DNA of 64,000 bases, taken from contig CM007992.1 in assembly GCA_002189035.1 (NCBI GenBank), forward strand, positions 1,674,001-1,738,000, in the 5' to 3' direction. The notes beneath the pieces are model-generated. The model saw nothing but the letters and a program-made list of their open reading frames with translations, made no database searches and was not told the DNA's origin. This stretch comes from Utricularia gibba. Lineage: Eukaryota > Streptophyta > Magnoliopsida > Lamiales > Lentibulariaceae. Shown piece after piece: positions 52,272 through 64,000 of the stretch. A program made the translations under genes and the position numbers. Every line of letters begins with the position of its first letter. The stretch's first letter is position 1.

Positions 52272-54430
52272 ATGACTCAAGAGAATAGAAATTCAGATTT
52301 CATAAACTTGGAAGAAATTTCAGTTAATTCTGAAAATATTGATGATGATAAGTGGCGTTTATGAGCATATGTTGAAATAGAAAAGAAACAAGGAGATAAA
52401 AGTGGAAATTCAACCATGAAGTGTTATTTGTACTCTAAGGTTTTTAAAGATCATGTTCTAGAGTTAAAGCATATTTGATGAAGTTACCTTGCAATGAGGT
52501 TTCTGTTTGCAAAAAAAAAAAAAAAAAAAAAAAATCACAGGGCCTCAAATTGAAGAGCGGAAAAATATGGAAGAAGAAGTTGTAAAAAAGAGATAAATAT
52601 CTAGAACTAATGCCAGTTTATTTACAATTCAAGACTCTTTTAATTTGTCATTTATCATCATCTAGTTCCTTGTGAGTACACACACAAAAGACATTCACAC
52701 AATTGAAGACATATGATGTTTTTAATACAATAAATTTAGAGAAATTTGATGCCATTATTGCCAGAATGTTTTACTTAATAGGCCATCCATTTCATCTTGC
52801 AAGGAATTCATACTATATTAAGGTTCTTTCTATTGATGCAACAAGAATAATTCCAAATAAATTATATCTTTCTTGAAATGCTATTATTATATTTTATGTA
52901 TTTTTTTATTATATTTATCTTTTGAATTATAGGTTACAAGCTACCAAGAGATAATAAGTTGAGAATTACCTTTTTGAAAAATGAAAGAGCACGTGTTGAG
53001 AAATCATTGACACTGCACCAAGTGCTTGAGACTCTTCAAGATTAACTTTGACATGTGATGGATGGATTAATCAACAAAAAAAGCTTTTGATAAATTTCAT
53101 AGTTTTGAATCAATGTAGATGATAACACATATTTTTGAGTGTTTAGAAGTAATAAAATGTGTAATATTTTGTCACAAAACTCAAGTTTTTGCATGAACTT
53201 CTATACTTTTGTGGTTAGTATTGCAGTTGTGTGTTTTATTTCTAGTTGGAACTAAATTTATGATTTAGTTCCAACCCCGTTCTTAATTGTTTCCTGAAAC
53301 AATGCAGCAATTGTCGGCTGACCCAATCCCTAGGAGTCGAAAAGAGTACAGTGAAATTACAGAAAGTATGAAGAAAAAGTTGAAGGAAGTACAATCAAAT
53401 CTTAAGGAAGAAAAAAAGGGAATATTTGGAAATGATGAGAGAAAGAAGAGAGGGGAGTACCTTGAACAATAGACTAGAGACTACTAGAGAAAATATCTCT
53501 CATCGAAAGAACACCCAGATGAAAGAGGGAAGACGATGCAGAAAGACAAGCTCCCCTTTGAAGATTTTTTTCACTATTCACAAATATTGTACTTAGTTGA
53601 AACTAGTTTTAGTTTTCCTATGTGAACAATTTTCTGTTTATGTTCTGTTATGCATCTTATATTGTCGTTTAATTTTCAGATCCGAATGTTGCTTAAGATA
53701 TGTTATGAAAATGATTTCTTTTCCCTTATCATAAGTAGTTAAAGCACCTAGTGGTGCCTTGAGGTAAATGGATTAACAAGTTTGTTATTCACTAAACCAA
53801 ATTAAACAAGTTTCATATTATTTCCTTACAAATTAGGATAAATCCAAGAGAGGTAAATAGTGAAAGTCACTAAACAACCCTAATTAGAGGTAGAAAAAAA
53901 TTAGGAAAAACAAAGATTTGGGTAGACTTAGACCTTTGCTTGTTATGTGAATGATATATGGTTTAGGTGGGATAGTTATAGTAATTTGCATATTAACCCA
54001 AGGCACCACCCACCTTTTCTTAGGTACAATCGAGTGCAAAAGTTTGTTGTTTTTATTTATTGTGTTATCGCAAATCTACCTTAATCCTACTTAAAACTAA
54101 ATCTATCAACGTGATACTGATTGCATGCATTGATAATCACATGACAAGTACCTGCTCTTCGTGTTCAACTCTAAACACTATGCTCATAATTGTATTATAT
54201 TTCAATGTGTATTGGGTTATAAATTTTATTTGATAATAGAATTTACAATTTGAATGACGTTATAAAATTTTCATTTATCAATGGGGTAATGTTCATTAAA
54301 ACAGTGAATTGTGAGTCAAAATTCAAGAATAGTGAATAAAACTCAAAGGTGTATAGGGATGTTGGTTAAATTATTGAAAAAAAAATATTCTACGGTTTTT
54401 TTTATTTTATTAATTATAATTTGATTTGAT
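52272..54430 (+). pseudogene. hAT transposase relic (BED finger and DUF659 part), split by an LTR
   Basis: In broken frames the order is that of plant hAT transposases: a BED-type zinc finger remnant (GNSTMKCYLYSKVFK), then EKFDAIIARMFYLIGHPFH, GYKLPRDNKLR, ERARVEKSLTLHQ and TCDGWINQQKKLLINFIV. At 53120 a family B LTR begins. After its end at 54280 the frame resumes with GVMFIKTVN, the expected next segment. Several stops and a run of 24 A at 52511-52534 interrupt it. The catalytic C-terminal part with the dimerisation region is not found downstream. Confidence 0.75.
53120..54280 (+). repeat. Family B LTR, copy B3, inserted in the hAT transposase relic
   Basis: It runs from TGATAACACATATTTTTGAG to TTTTCATTTATCA, 1161 bases, with the same block order as copy B1. 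The hAT coding sequence stops at its left edge and continues at its right edge. The flanking five bases (GTAGA left, ATGGG right) do not match, so the duplication has decayed or the border has shifted. Confidence 0.75.
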
Positions 54431-54529
54431 GATTGATTTTAATGTAAATTTACTTTTGTTTTATGAACCAATTATATTGTTTTTCTTTTTCAGATCTTTT
54501 GAACAACTTGTATTGTATACACTTTAAAT

Positions 54530-55560
54530 GTTGTTGTTATGTGTCATTTTTATATAATTGTTATATATTATTTTATGTTAAATTAGAATTAAGTCGTTCA
54601 AATTAGGAGTTATATTAATAAATATTTTATTTTATTAAGAAAATCCAATTATTGTTATTCGTGCATATTTTTATTATCTTTTTCATATATTTTTATTCAT
54701 GGTGGTAGTAGTCAGTTTTGAAGTATTGCAAGAGATCAAATACTGACATTTCGAGACTTGCACATGATTTGGAGCAATTGTAAGTGAAATAATGACACTA
54801 GTCAGGACTCATGATTTACGACATATCAAAACCAAGTGCACATGCAAAACAGAAAGATTGATGGAGAGGGAACAATGGAAGTTGATGCACTTGTGGGAAT
54901 GAACTAAAGAACACTTGGATTACTTTGAATGTGACTTTTCACACTTTGTTTATGGCACTTGAACTTGTTCTTTTCTCTCTATCAAAGAGAGAAAGAATAC
55001 TTTAGCTTTTTGTTCTCATGATCTTTCATGGTTAAACGTTTTTAGTTTCTAAAAATAGATGAAGTTTCCTTTTATGTCTTGAGCATCAATCTTTATTCTT
55101 TACTGAATTTCTTCTGGATTTCATATATTTCCATGCATCATGTTACAATCTTTCTGTAACGTCTTCTAATCACGGTCCATGAGTAGCATACCATTTCTCA
55201 TGGATTTTGGTAAAGAGAAGGTGAAGAACACCATCTCCAATCCTATTGGTTTGAGGGAGATAACGAATTGTCTATGATCGGGATATCGCAATAATGGATG
55301 AGTAATGACCTTGTAGCCACCATTAGTCATTGGTAAGAGCTAGACACACACATGGAATTAGGTTTTGAGAGCAATCAATGACAATCCTCTTATCCATTCA
55401 ATCGTTCAAGGGAGGATCATATAAAGCTATTCTCATGGCTCCTTGTCAATGAAAGAGAGCATAGATTATTCTTTACTCCTATAATTAATTATTCGGAAGG
55501 AATCAATGAAAGTCAAAGTAAGGATAGACAAAAGGAGGAAATGGAATCTCCTTCCCAAAA
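54530..55560 (+). repeat. Family C repeat, copy 3 (LTR-like)
   Basis: It begins TGTTGTTATGTGTCATTTT and shares the blocks ACTGACATTTCG, GACACTAGTCA, CATGTTACAATCTTTCTGTAA and CTCCAATCCTATTGG with copy 2, in the same order and spacing. No coding sequence. The right end is approximate. Confidence 0.55.
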
Positions 55561-58500
55561 ATTGCTTCCCTTAGGCAATAAGAATTTCTCCAAGTTGTGC
55601 AATGGTATCATTTGTTTGCTTAGTGATTTCTTTCAACTCTCCCATTAAGGTATCAAGTTATGAACCTTGCCTCTTTCTTTTCGTCATAGACTTATTACTA
55701 ATAGTCGGTGCATATCGATTACCTATGTGATTTCTAGGAGTCCCTCATGATGATGGATGCTTCTCATATGTGGAAGATTTCTCATATGATGGAGTACCTC
55801 ATGATGATTTCTAGGAGTCGCTCATGATTTCTTTATTAGGTTTTCATTGCCTTTTAGTCTTATTGTTATCACCACTTCTACCGTATGTGCATTTCGTTGT
55901 TGGCATGTTCTCCCCAACCATTGTTACTTCAAACTCGTCAATAAACAATGAATCAAAAAACCATCATACACACCTACCTTGAAATCCTAGAACAACATAA
56001 CAACATTATGATCATGAAAGGGTCTCAATTGTCATCCAAAATCCTCATAAATCATTAGACACGATTAAATGCCATACGAACAACAAATGAAACAAACGTC
56101 CTAGATATTAGTCAAAAGCATCTACCTAATGCATCACCCAGCACGTTGTTCATCAATCGATCACTTTTGATCCCTCAATTACATGCGCCCGAGATCCACG
56201 ATGGTGCAACGCATATGCACAACTCTAGGGTTCAGAATCCCCAATCCCTGAAATTCATGTTCATTTTATATGGATTTAAAACAGGATAATATTGTAATTG
56301 TCTAATATAAAATAAGGATATATTAGATAATTCATATTGCTTATTGAGAAATATCTACACATAAACATTTCTAATAAACATTTAGAATGGGTAATCCCAG
56401 ATAATTGTAACCTATCTATCAAATACATACTTATTAATAAACCATTATTCAGGTATTAAAATAAATCATAGTAATCTAAACCATTTTAATTTACACAAAC
56501 GTGGCAAAGGGTCGTCTATCCGTCGGTTCCATGGGCTTATCCGTATCCGCGTCCGTGTTCTTACCAACCACGGAAATGAAGTGGAGGTGTTATTGCCTGA
56601 TCCAGAAGGCGAAAAACGACAAGTGTGTAGCGCAAGTGGGCAAGTTATAATTGTTTGACCTTTATTCTATTTGTGAATGCGATGAGCATGAATGAAATGA
56701 AATGACAAGGTCAATTCGAATTTGATAGAGGACAAATTAGAGAGCATTTGGCATCGCCCCTGGCTTGGCTTGCTAAATTCAGCAATTCATTGAATGGGAG
56801 CATGTCACATGACATGACATGCGGAATGGATCAACCACTAGACTTTACTTGTCCCACACGTTCTCAACACCGTGCTGCCTGCTGGCCGTGTACGGATGGG
56901 ATATTTGTGGGTCCGGTTCCGTCGCGTAGGATCAAATCCCATTAAATATTCAATTAATCCTTTCATACCTCAAAAACTATCAGACAATGGGTAATGGGTT
57001 TATACCTTACACTTCAGTTTCAAATATCAATTATATTTTATTTGGTTGAATTTCAAATAATACATTATTATTATCAACTTTAAATAACATATATTTACTC
57101 ATAAAAATAAATTATTTTTAATTAATTTTATATAACAATTATTTACATAAAAATAAAAAAATAAGTCATTCATATTCAAGTAACACAATTCCTTAGAGTG
57201 TGTTTAGTTTGTGTAGGATGTTAAACTGGGTTTAATTTATTTATGTTTGAATTAATATATTTTTGAGTATTTAAAAGTTTATTCATGTTTGATTCATACA
57301 TATAATTTATTTGATTTAAAATCAAAATACATAGTTATGTAAGTTTAAAAATATGATTTTATTGAATTTTGTGTAAAATTACTAACATACCTTCTAAATT
57401 AATTAAAATCAATTATCACATATTTAATTTAGTGTATTGTCTTATAAGTTCAACCAAGTATCTAACCAAAATCATGGTGTTTAGTTGAAGTAGTATCCGT
57501 TCATAAGTTCAATCAATTATCATATAATACAAATTATAATGCTTAGTTGAACTTGTATTCCTACGTAAGTTGTTTAAAAATGAAAATATCCAAAAGTTTT
57601 TAGTCAAATGCATATTAAATAATACCTTAAGAGATCGAATCATTGCATCCAAATAAATGCAGAAGTAACTTATAAATTCCATCAGTGCTAACTAACTACA
57701 CAAATAGTAACAAAAAAAGAACATATTAGAACCCAAACATAAAACCCTAATCAAAAGACAAACACGACAGCCCTAGAGCTTCCCAATGCGTGCGACCTAC
57801 ACATCTAGTGGATCTATTTTCAAAAAAGAGGTGTTAATGTCATGAATGACAAAATTGGAAGACACCGGCGCCGTGTTTACATATAAAGACCTTCCTCCCT
57901 CGGTTGATGTAAACAGGTGTGCACCAGTTCCCATATATGTTGTTTCACCCGTCTATAACCAAGTACCACATATGGGTTTATTGCTAAGTTCGCATTCAAA
58001 CGCATCTAAACTATCCAATCATTTATAGTCAACTTTTATCATTTAGATTTAGATCATTTATAGTCAACTGTTATAACTTGATATCCATATGGAAACCATT
58101 CATTATCGGATGTAGTAGTTTTTAAATTTATCATCCTCAGTCATCTCATCATTTCTAAACATAAAGCTTTTATCTTTCTCTTCTCCTAAGAATGGCCACC
58201 TACTGTCATCTTCTCTAATCTCCATTGATCTCATGTCAGTTCCCGTAATTCCTCTACTTATATCCTATTTTAGTCCCAAGGGGGCATCTCTAAGCCCACC
58301 AAACCAACTTTAATGGCCTTAATTCTTACCAAGCACTCATCCACATCCCAGGTATTTCTTTCGTGTCGTCCCTTTTAGGCTGCCGCTCGCTCTATCGTGC
58401 TCGAGGCCATTGACCTCTCGGGCATTAAATCACCCTCGAGCCTTCCATACTGCATCTCATCCATCCTGAGCTCCATCACCTCTCACCTTAGGTCATTCCC

Positions 58501-59230
58501 AAGCTCTTTTTTGTTTTTTTTTTTTCTCTTTTTGTTTGTGCTTGCATGTCAACAGGGGTGGTTCTTCTTTAGGGTAAGAATGAACCCTGTTTAAAATTTG
58601 GATTACTTTTTACCCCTTCCACCCACGCTGAATTTCAAAACTTAAAATTGAAGTTTAATATCCACCCTTGCCTGTCAACCCCAAGTTGAGCTTCAGTTCT
58701 AGAACCTTATAACTCTTTTGTTTTGTCTGTGGAATCATGATATTGTACAAGTGAACTTGCCAAAACATAGAAAAAACCTTGTTGAGTTGTTGAAAGCTTT
58801 TATTGAATTTCTACATTGTAGTCATTGCACATTTCACATTATTTGATAGATTCGTTTACATTTCTACAATGTTTATCTAATCTATTGAACATTAGGCGCT
58901 TTTGATAAATACATTCCATGATACACACATAATATATAAATATTTGCATAATCCTTTCATTTTATAACTATTTTATTAAATGTTTTTCATTTATTCTAAA
59001 TGTATTTATCAAGGTTAAGCATATATGTATAACATTGTAAACACATTTTCATTGATAGCTCTACGTAAATACATAATTAATTAAATAAGGTAACTTCTAA
59101 TGCCCATCATATTTTCGATTGGTGAACTAATTTTTATAATATTTTTATCTGTTGCTCAAACAAAAATGAAAAGACAAGATAATTTTCAAAATCCAGATTT
59201 TATTTCACTCCGACAAACTCGGCCAGACTA
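55561..59230. other. Intergenic stretch with no gene recognised
   Basis: The first 0.4 kb could be retrotransposon gag-like sequence on the minus strand (a LDTLMGELKEITKQTND stretch near 55.6 kb), but it is too short to claim. The part from 56.4 to 57.0 kb is less AT-rich and has no frame of note. At 58.15-58.55 kb a pyrimidine-rich stretch with an ATG and two short open pieces might be an old gene fragment. The rest is AT-rich. Confidence 0.35.
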
Positions 59231-59295
59231 ACAAATGCAATCAATACCGAAAAGGAGAATCCTCTACGCGTGTGATTCCTAGTGAGATGCAGACA

Positions 59296-60312
59296 TCACG
59301 AACTGGAAGACGGAGGAGGAGGGCCGCCTGGATCCGCCGGCGGGTTTCCTGAACGGCTTCCCGGTTCATGTGGGGTACTCGGTGCGGCAGGTGGATACAA
59401 CATTTGAAACTGAGGAAAGGCGGGCGCGGGCGCTCCAGTTGAAGAAGGTGAATTCGGTGTGTTGAGCGCTTGCTGTGAATGAAGTACACCGTAAGAAGAC
59501 AATGATCCATAAAGCATCTGCTGAAATGCATTCGGCGTCGGCAAGGATTGAAAATCGCCGCCGCTGCTCTGGAGAATCCGCGAGTACTCCAGGTAATCTC
59601 TTCCCGTGCTGTCGTGGAGGAGCGACGGAGGCGTGGCGGCGGGAAGCGGTGGCGTTGGGCTTATAGCCACTGGAGTTGGAGAAGGGTGTAAGGCTCTGGC
59701 CGTCTCTGGAAAATTGAGTTTGGCACGGCTTCCCCTGAACCGGAACGCCGCCGCGTCGTATGCTCTGGCAGCGTCCTCAGCCGTGCCGTATGTTCCTAGC
59801 CAAACTCTGGCGGCTTTCTGGGGATCCCTGATTTCCGCTGCCCATTTTCCCCATGGCCTCTGCCGAACTCCTCTATATTTTCTCCGCGTTCCCCCTGCGG
59901 AGCCACCTCCGGCGTTGGGACGATCATCGCTCGTACTCCCTAAATCTCCCTCTAAGAATAAACAAGAAACCAAATTTCTTATGTATCTGATTACTGAAAT
60001 GCGTATCCCCAATGAACAAAAATTTACATCAGTCAAGGAACAAAAGGATTGAGGGCACAGAGCACGAAGCAGAGACAGAGGTTTCTCGCAAGTCTGTTTT
60101 ATCCACTAACCAGAAGCTTCGGGTTGCTGGGTGCTTCGGCGGCGCTTTTGATTTGAAAACGGAATTGAACCCGAGCTCGAGCAAGAATAGGCAGAGGGAG
60201 AATCAAGGGGAGCAGTTGTACTCGTAACTCCGGTACTGGCCACAACGTGAGTGAGAGCCGACACCATCTCCGACGTCTCGCGGTGGTACCCTGGCCCAGA
60301 GAGCACCGTCAT
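59296..60312 (-). CDS. AP2/ERF transcription factor, ERF group X type (2 exons)
   Basis: Exon 1 (60111-60312) and exon 2 (59296-59951) join in frame across a GT-AG intron to 285 residues. The AP2 domain in exon 2 reads [20 protein letters not shown] and on through [17 protein letters not shown] to KLNFPE. Ala and Asp at the positions that define ERF (not DREB) are present, so GCC-box binding is expected. Exon 1 carries MVSALTHVV, a motif of ERF group X (ABR1, RAP2.6 and ERF110-115 relatives), and a basic QKRRR tract that may be a nuclear signal. The C-terminus is rich in Pro, Ser and Gly. Group X factors act in wound, stress and regeneration responses. The start at 60312 is the first in-frame ATG after a stop; a longer N-terminus in another frame is discussed among the findings. 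Confidence 0.88.
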
Positions 60313-61138
60313 CGGCGCCACCACCGCAGAGAGAAGATAATCCTGCTGCTCTTCCTCCCCCTCACCCTCTGCATGCCTAACAATCCCTCATCAAAACCAC
60401 CCCCTCCCCCTACTCCCGTTCCCGTACTACTACTACTCGCCTCCTGCTCGCGAGGCATGGCGGTACTACCTTCTCCCTGTCTTCCCCTTCCCGCATCTCC
60501 CTGACCCCGCCTACTGTACCCGCCGCTCTCTCCCCTGTTCGCCACAATTGTCCAACCAAGGCGGCACTTCACAGGTCCCTCGTTTCTTTGAAATCCAAGA
60601 GAGCACGAAGAAGAGAAGGCAAAATTGGAAGGTTGGAGATGTGAATGGGACAATTGTCAACCGCCAACGAGCCGAGCCATCGTTTGAACAGTGTCCATGT
60701 GTCCCAATTTTATCAGATCCTGAAAGAACCAACCGACTTAAGAGGTCGAATGGAATAAAGAGCCAGCGCAGTCCATGCTGCTGACCGACCGACCTCTTCG
60801 TCAGGGAGAAGAGTACGAAAGAAGAAGAACACAACATGTTTGATTTGGATTCCTTCGGATTGTAATATTCCTTTCTTTTTATGTACGGTATGAAAAGTGC
60901 GTGCGCTGCTAGAATATTACATAACAAACCTTTTCTTTTCTTTTTTGCTTTGCGCCACTTTTCCAATGTGCCTCATTCAACAGGAAGAGCATTCAACGTG
61001 TTCTCACATATTCTCTGTCCAAGTCTACCATTTACAATCTAAATTGAATACCTTTTTCGAAATTTATTTTAAAACATGCATATAAATGTTTCCACTAAAA
61101 TTTATACAATGGTTCTTATTTTTGAAATTATGGATATA

Positions 61139-61140
<2 letters not shown>
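60313..61140. promoter_or_regulatory. Upstream region and possible extended N-terminus of the ERF gene
   Basis: The first 150 bases or so contain a second open frame on the minus strand starting at ATG 60458, which could belong to the ERF protein if the frame is shifted. Beyond about 60.5 kb the region likely holds the 5' untranslated part and promoter. No cis-element was assigned with confidence. Confidence 0.35.

Positions 61141-61141
<1 letters not shown>

Positions 61142-61178
<37 letters not shown>
61142..61178. repeat. TA dinucleotide microsatellite
   Basis: About 18 uninterrupted TA units. Such runs are common in plant intergenic DNA and vary in length between individuals. Confidence 0.9.
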
Positions 61179-61184
<6 letters not shown>

Positions 61185-62966
61185 TTGCTTAGTTTTGAGG
61201 TAAACCGGCTACAAAACCCCTGAATTTCAAACACGTGATTGGAATGAAGCAGGAGGGCGATCTCCCTTTTCCAAGTGCATATTCTCCATCAACTTATTAT
61301 TTACTTTTAAGTATTATATTTATGGTAATGGTGAGATTATTTTAAGATGCATCTGGAGTAATGACTAAGAGAGCGCTTGGTTTTTGTTTTTGAGGAGAAG
61401 AGATTTGTTTTTGAAGTAGGATGAAGTATACTTGTTCTCAAGCAATCTTGTCTAGGAAAAGAGAAAAATCTGTCGGAGTGTGTTATTGAAGAAGTCTTAT
61501 CCCTTATGAGTCTTGGAAGCCTCATTATTAAACTTTATATACAATATGAGTTATCAGCACTTTGTTATAGTTAAATTAAACAATGGATTCACGTGCGTAC
61601 GAATATTTTTCTTTAATTAACATAAATTGGATTTAGTTGAAATTGAAGCAAATTGTAGACTTCAAAGACTACAGGCACCGGGTGTGAATCTTGCCCCAAA
61701 AAGCCCATGTTGGACAGCACGCATGTTGGCCCCTTTCGTTTCAACTCGATCTGCAACTAACAAAATTTTTTAATCTTATGAGAAGTGAGGAGTCGCATCT
61801 CTTGGAAGTTGTTCATCTTTATAAAAGAATGTCTTCCTTGGGAGTAAATGATCAAAAGTATGACAGAAGTATTTTTAAGACATCAAATTATTCTACCTAT
61901 AATTTTGCTTTGTTATTCCTGTTTCATCCAACAAAGCAATTCTGGTCATAAGCACACTTTCGTTCCTCTCTCTCTTCGCACGTGAGAGAGTTGGAGGAGA
62001 GTAGATGTTGCATGCATTGGATTCTCGATTGGAGCTATCAAAAGAACTGGAGAAAGGAAAAGTCTGCTGATAAAAAATCACATCCGTAGATATGAAGGAT
62101 CGTAGTGTCTCAAGATTGTAGAGGCAACAATTCCCTGGAGTAAGTCTGCTCATAAAAAAACAGAGTTGGATTTGGATATATTGTTGATCATGAAAATTTA
62201 ACTCTTTTAGATAAGGAAAGGAACACTCATTTGTTAAATATTTAGTAAGCAAAGGAACACTCATTATAGAACCCATCCATCTGTCTGTTTGGGAAAAAAA
62301 TATTTTATTCCGTATCAAATCCCAAGTATTTGATTGGTTCGTAAGATAACCAAAATTATGATTGCAATACATAGTGTTGGGTTATTTACATAAAAGGCTG
62401 GAGAAAATTGTAGAAAATGGGACAATTGTATCATATTTGTATTATGTAGCACGTTGGGATTATTTAGCTACTATGCTCAAGAAATCATAACCGTAAATGG
62501 ATTCAAGCACCTTGGAAAAATTGAAGCACCTAAAAGAGATAGTTATATAAGAACAATTATGTTATAGTTAAGTCGTATCGTTTCACATTTATTATGGCTT
62601 GAACCTTTTATGACAGATCCTAACAAGATGCACATGAAGCATATTTATTTTAATACCAAACGAGTAATACTGATCTACAATATGGATGGATCGGCAAGTG
62701 TTTGGATTTTTGTGATTATTTTTTAATTGAAATTACTGAATACCAAAAATTTATTATAAGGAATTCTATTTTTCTCTAAAACCATTATGATTGACACACA
62801 AAAGCCATAACTTGGGGTTTATCAAGTCCAATGTTCTGTGCTTTTGGAATTGATAAACTAAAATAAATAAATTTTTGTAAAAATTAGATTTTCATATTAA
62901 ATAAATTTATGAATTTAGTGCACATAATTTACAAGTCTAAATAACATGGATAGTTGCTTTCAAATT
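61179..62966. other. AT-rich intergenic stretch
   Basis: No gene recognised. A minus-strand frame of 159 codons at 61893-62372 contains a CLYNLETLR stretch that recalls the LRR part of plant resistance proteins, but one short motif is not enough to call it. Confidence 0.35.
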
Positions 62967-64000
62967 TGATGGTGATTCTACAAGTGTACATAAATAGTCG
63001 AAGTAATAAAATAAGATCGTATTCACATGAAATTGTTATTGAAATTTTCTTTTCAAACAAAGACTCAAAAAGACTCAAAACAAAAGAAAGATTTGGTTTT
63101 GAAAACAATAAGGAAAGTGACATTGGATCTAAGATCCACTTTACTTGAAACTCGTCCTTGCGTGTGTGCAAACCTTGAAGACTCACTTGCTTGCGCAAGC
63201 TCTAGGAGTGTTATTCTAAAGTAGTGCTACTCGGTGACCGTTATAGTACCGTCCCTTGTTTTGTGGGATTATGGAATCAACCATGCCACCAAAGCCATTT
63301 CACCTCTTGTGATAACTCATGTTTTCCCCACACTCAAATATAACCCCTATACCTCACACCTCGTAAACAGATTAGACAGAATGTGTCTTACCAACGATGT
63401 TCGATTGAGCCCTTCTCCTTAGGTGCTTGAGGCCAACCTTTGATTCTCTTACACTCCCTTCTGGTTATGTAAAGATCACGTTGGTAAAGAAAACGTTGCG
63501 AAAAACAGAATCAAACTTCAATTTAAATGTCGAAAAAAATAGTAAAACAGTCACACGGGCAGGACTTACGCAAGCAAGGCTTCACCGCAGATCCTCAGCC
63601 ACAAGCGCCTACACGCGCAGGCTTGACTCTAACATGAAAATAGACACGAAAATAGGAAAAGTACAAAGTAAAAGTGGTCAAAGACGTTTCTAATGGTTGA
63701 GAGGGTGGGGTATTTATAGGAGAGTCAATCCAAGTCTTCGTATTGAGCTTATTTGATGTGCTTGGATAAAATCTTCTATCCAAATCTTTTATTCAAATCT
63801 TCGAAGATCATCTTTATATCTCTATCGTATCCACGAATCTTGGACCAAATCTTCATCGGTTAACCGAGTCTTGGGTTGAGATTCGTGGTCCATCAAACCC
63901 ATAATTTGGTGGGTCTTGATTTTTCCTCAAATTGATCCAAAAGTACCTTAAAAATCCACAAAATACACTTTCTCTCTAAAAAGATAAAAATAGTGTGAAA
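62967..64000 (-). repeat. Family A LTR, truncated by the window end
   Basis: It starts TGATGGTGATTCTAC, the inverse of the A-type LTR end, and continues in the same order as the copy at 12116-13308 through at least 1034 bases. Its right part, around TAATTTGGTGGGTCTTG, is closest to the palindromic halves at 34.8-37.2 kb. Whether it is a solo LTR or belongs to a full element outside the window cannot be seen. Confidence 0.8.

Noticed and set aside
55561-55960. Possible Gag-like or DNA-binding reading frame on the minus strand
   Set aside because: Only about 30 residues look coherent, then stops and frame changes follow. Too short to assign.
57846-58028. 60-codon frame near 57.9 kb
   Set aside because: Within AT-rich intergenic DNA, no motif, length near chance expectation.
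58320-58594. Possible small gene with two short exons near 58.4 kb
   Set aside because: The putative intron would be under 30 bases and the second piece ends in a Phe-rich T-run translation. No recognisable domain.
61893-62372. 159-codon minus-strand frame with a CLYNLETLR stretch, possible resistance-gene LRR piece
   Set aside because: A single short motif in an AT-rich stretch. No NB-ARC, no further LRR units, and the rest of the frame resembles nothing.

Overview
This window is nuclear DNA of a eudicot plant. The genes have many short GT-AG introns and plant-only families (BSK kinase with TPR tail, ERF group X, PPR protein, LRR subfamily XII receptor kinase). The DNA between them is AT-rich and full of LTR retrotransposon, hAT and PIF/Harbinger remains. 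No tRNA, rRNA, CRISPR array or organellar gene was seen. From memory of the Arabidopsis map, three genes here (BAG6-like ubiquitin-domain protein, alcohol dehydrogenase-like 7, CRP1-type PPR) have their best matches close together on chromosome 5 (At5g42220, At5g42250, At5g42310), so the window probably keeps an old eudicot gene order stretched by transposons.

Layout. 1-1393: no gene seen. 1394-6012 (-): 17-exon BAG6-like gene, with a likely non-coding first exon near 6.8 kb. 7-22.4 kb: repeats only, including a PIF transposase relic, LTRs of three families (called A, B and C here), an internally deleted Athila-like Ty3/gypsy element, and a three-level nest (Harbinger inside a small hAT element inside a B-type LTR) with target-site duplications still readable. 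22.5-34.6 kb: compact gene island with alcohol dehydrogenase-like (+), BSK1-type kinase (-), LRR receptor kinase (+) and CRP1-type PPR (-). Neighbouring genes are alternately convergent and divergent. 34.8-37.2 kb: palindromic pair of A-type LTR halves, one arm split by a solo B LTR with a perfect 5-bp duplication. 37.9-41.5 kb: a gene of unknown function ending in a CaaX-like tail, and a pectin methylesterase inhibitor gene with a one-base frameshift. 42-59 kb: repeats again (solo LTRs, copia pieces, a broken hAT transposase, a 123-bp tandem duplication). 59.3-60.3 kb: ERF transcription factor (-). The window ends inside another A-type LTR.

How the genes relate. They do not form an operon or one pathway. 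BSK1-type kinase and the LRR receptor kinase are both membrane signalling proteins that start divergently from a shared region of about 1 kb; BSK1 works in brassinosteroid and immune signalling, and subfamily XII receptors are often immune receptors. The nearness may be chance. CRP1-type PPR acts in the chloroplast. The novelty is mainly structural: nested and palindromic transposon architecture, two frame-supported GC-AG introns in one kinase gene, and single-base frameshifts in two otherwise well preserved genes. Exon borders were worked out by hand from splice sites, frame and family resemblance. They were not confirmed by transcripts.
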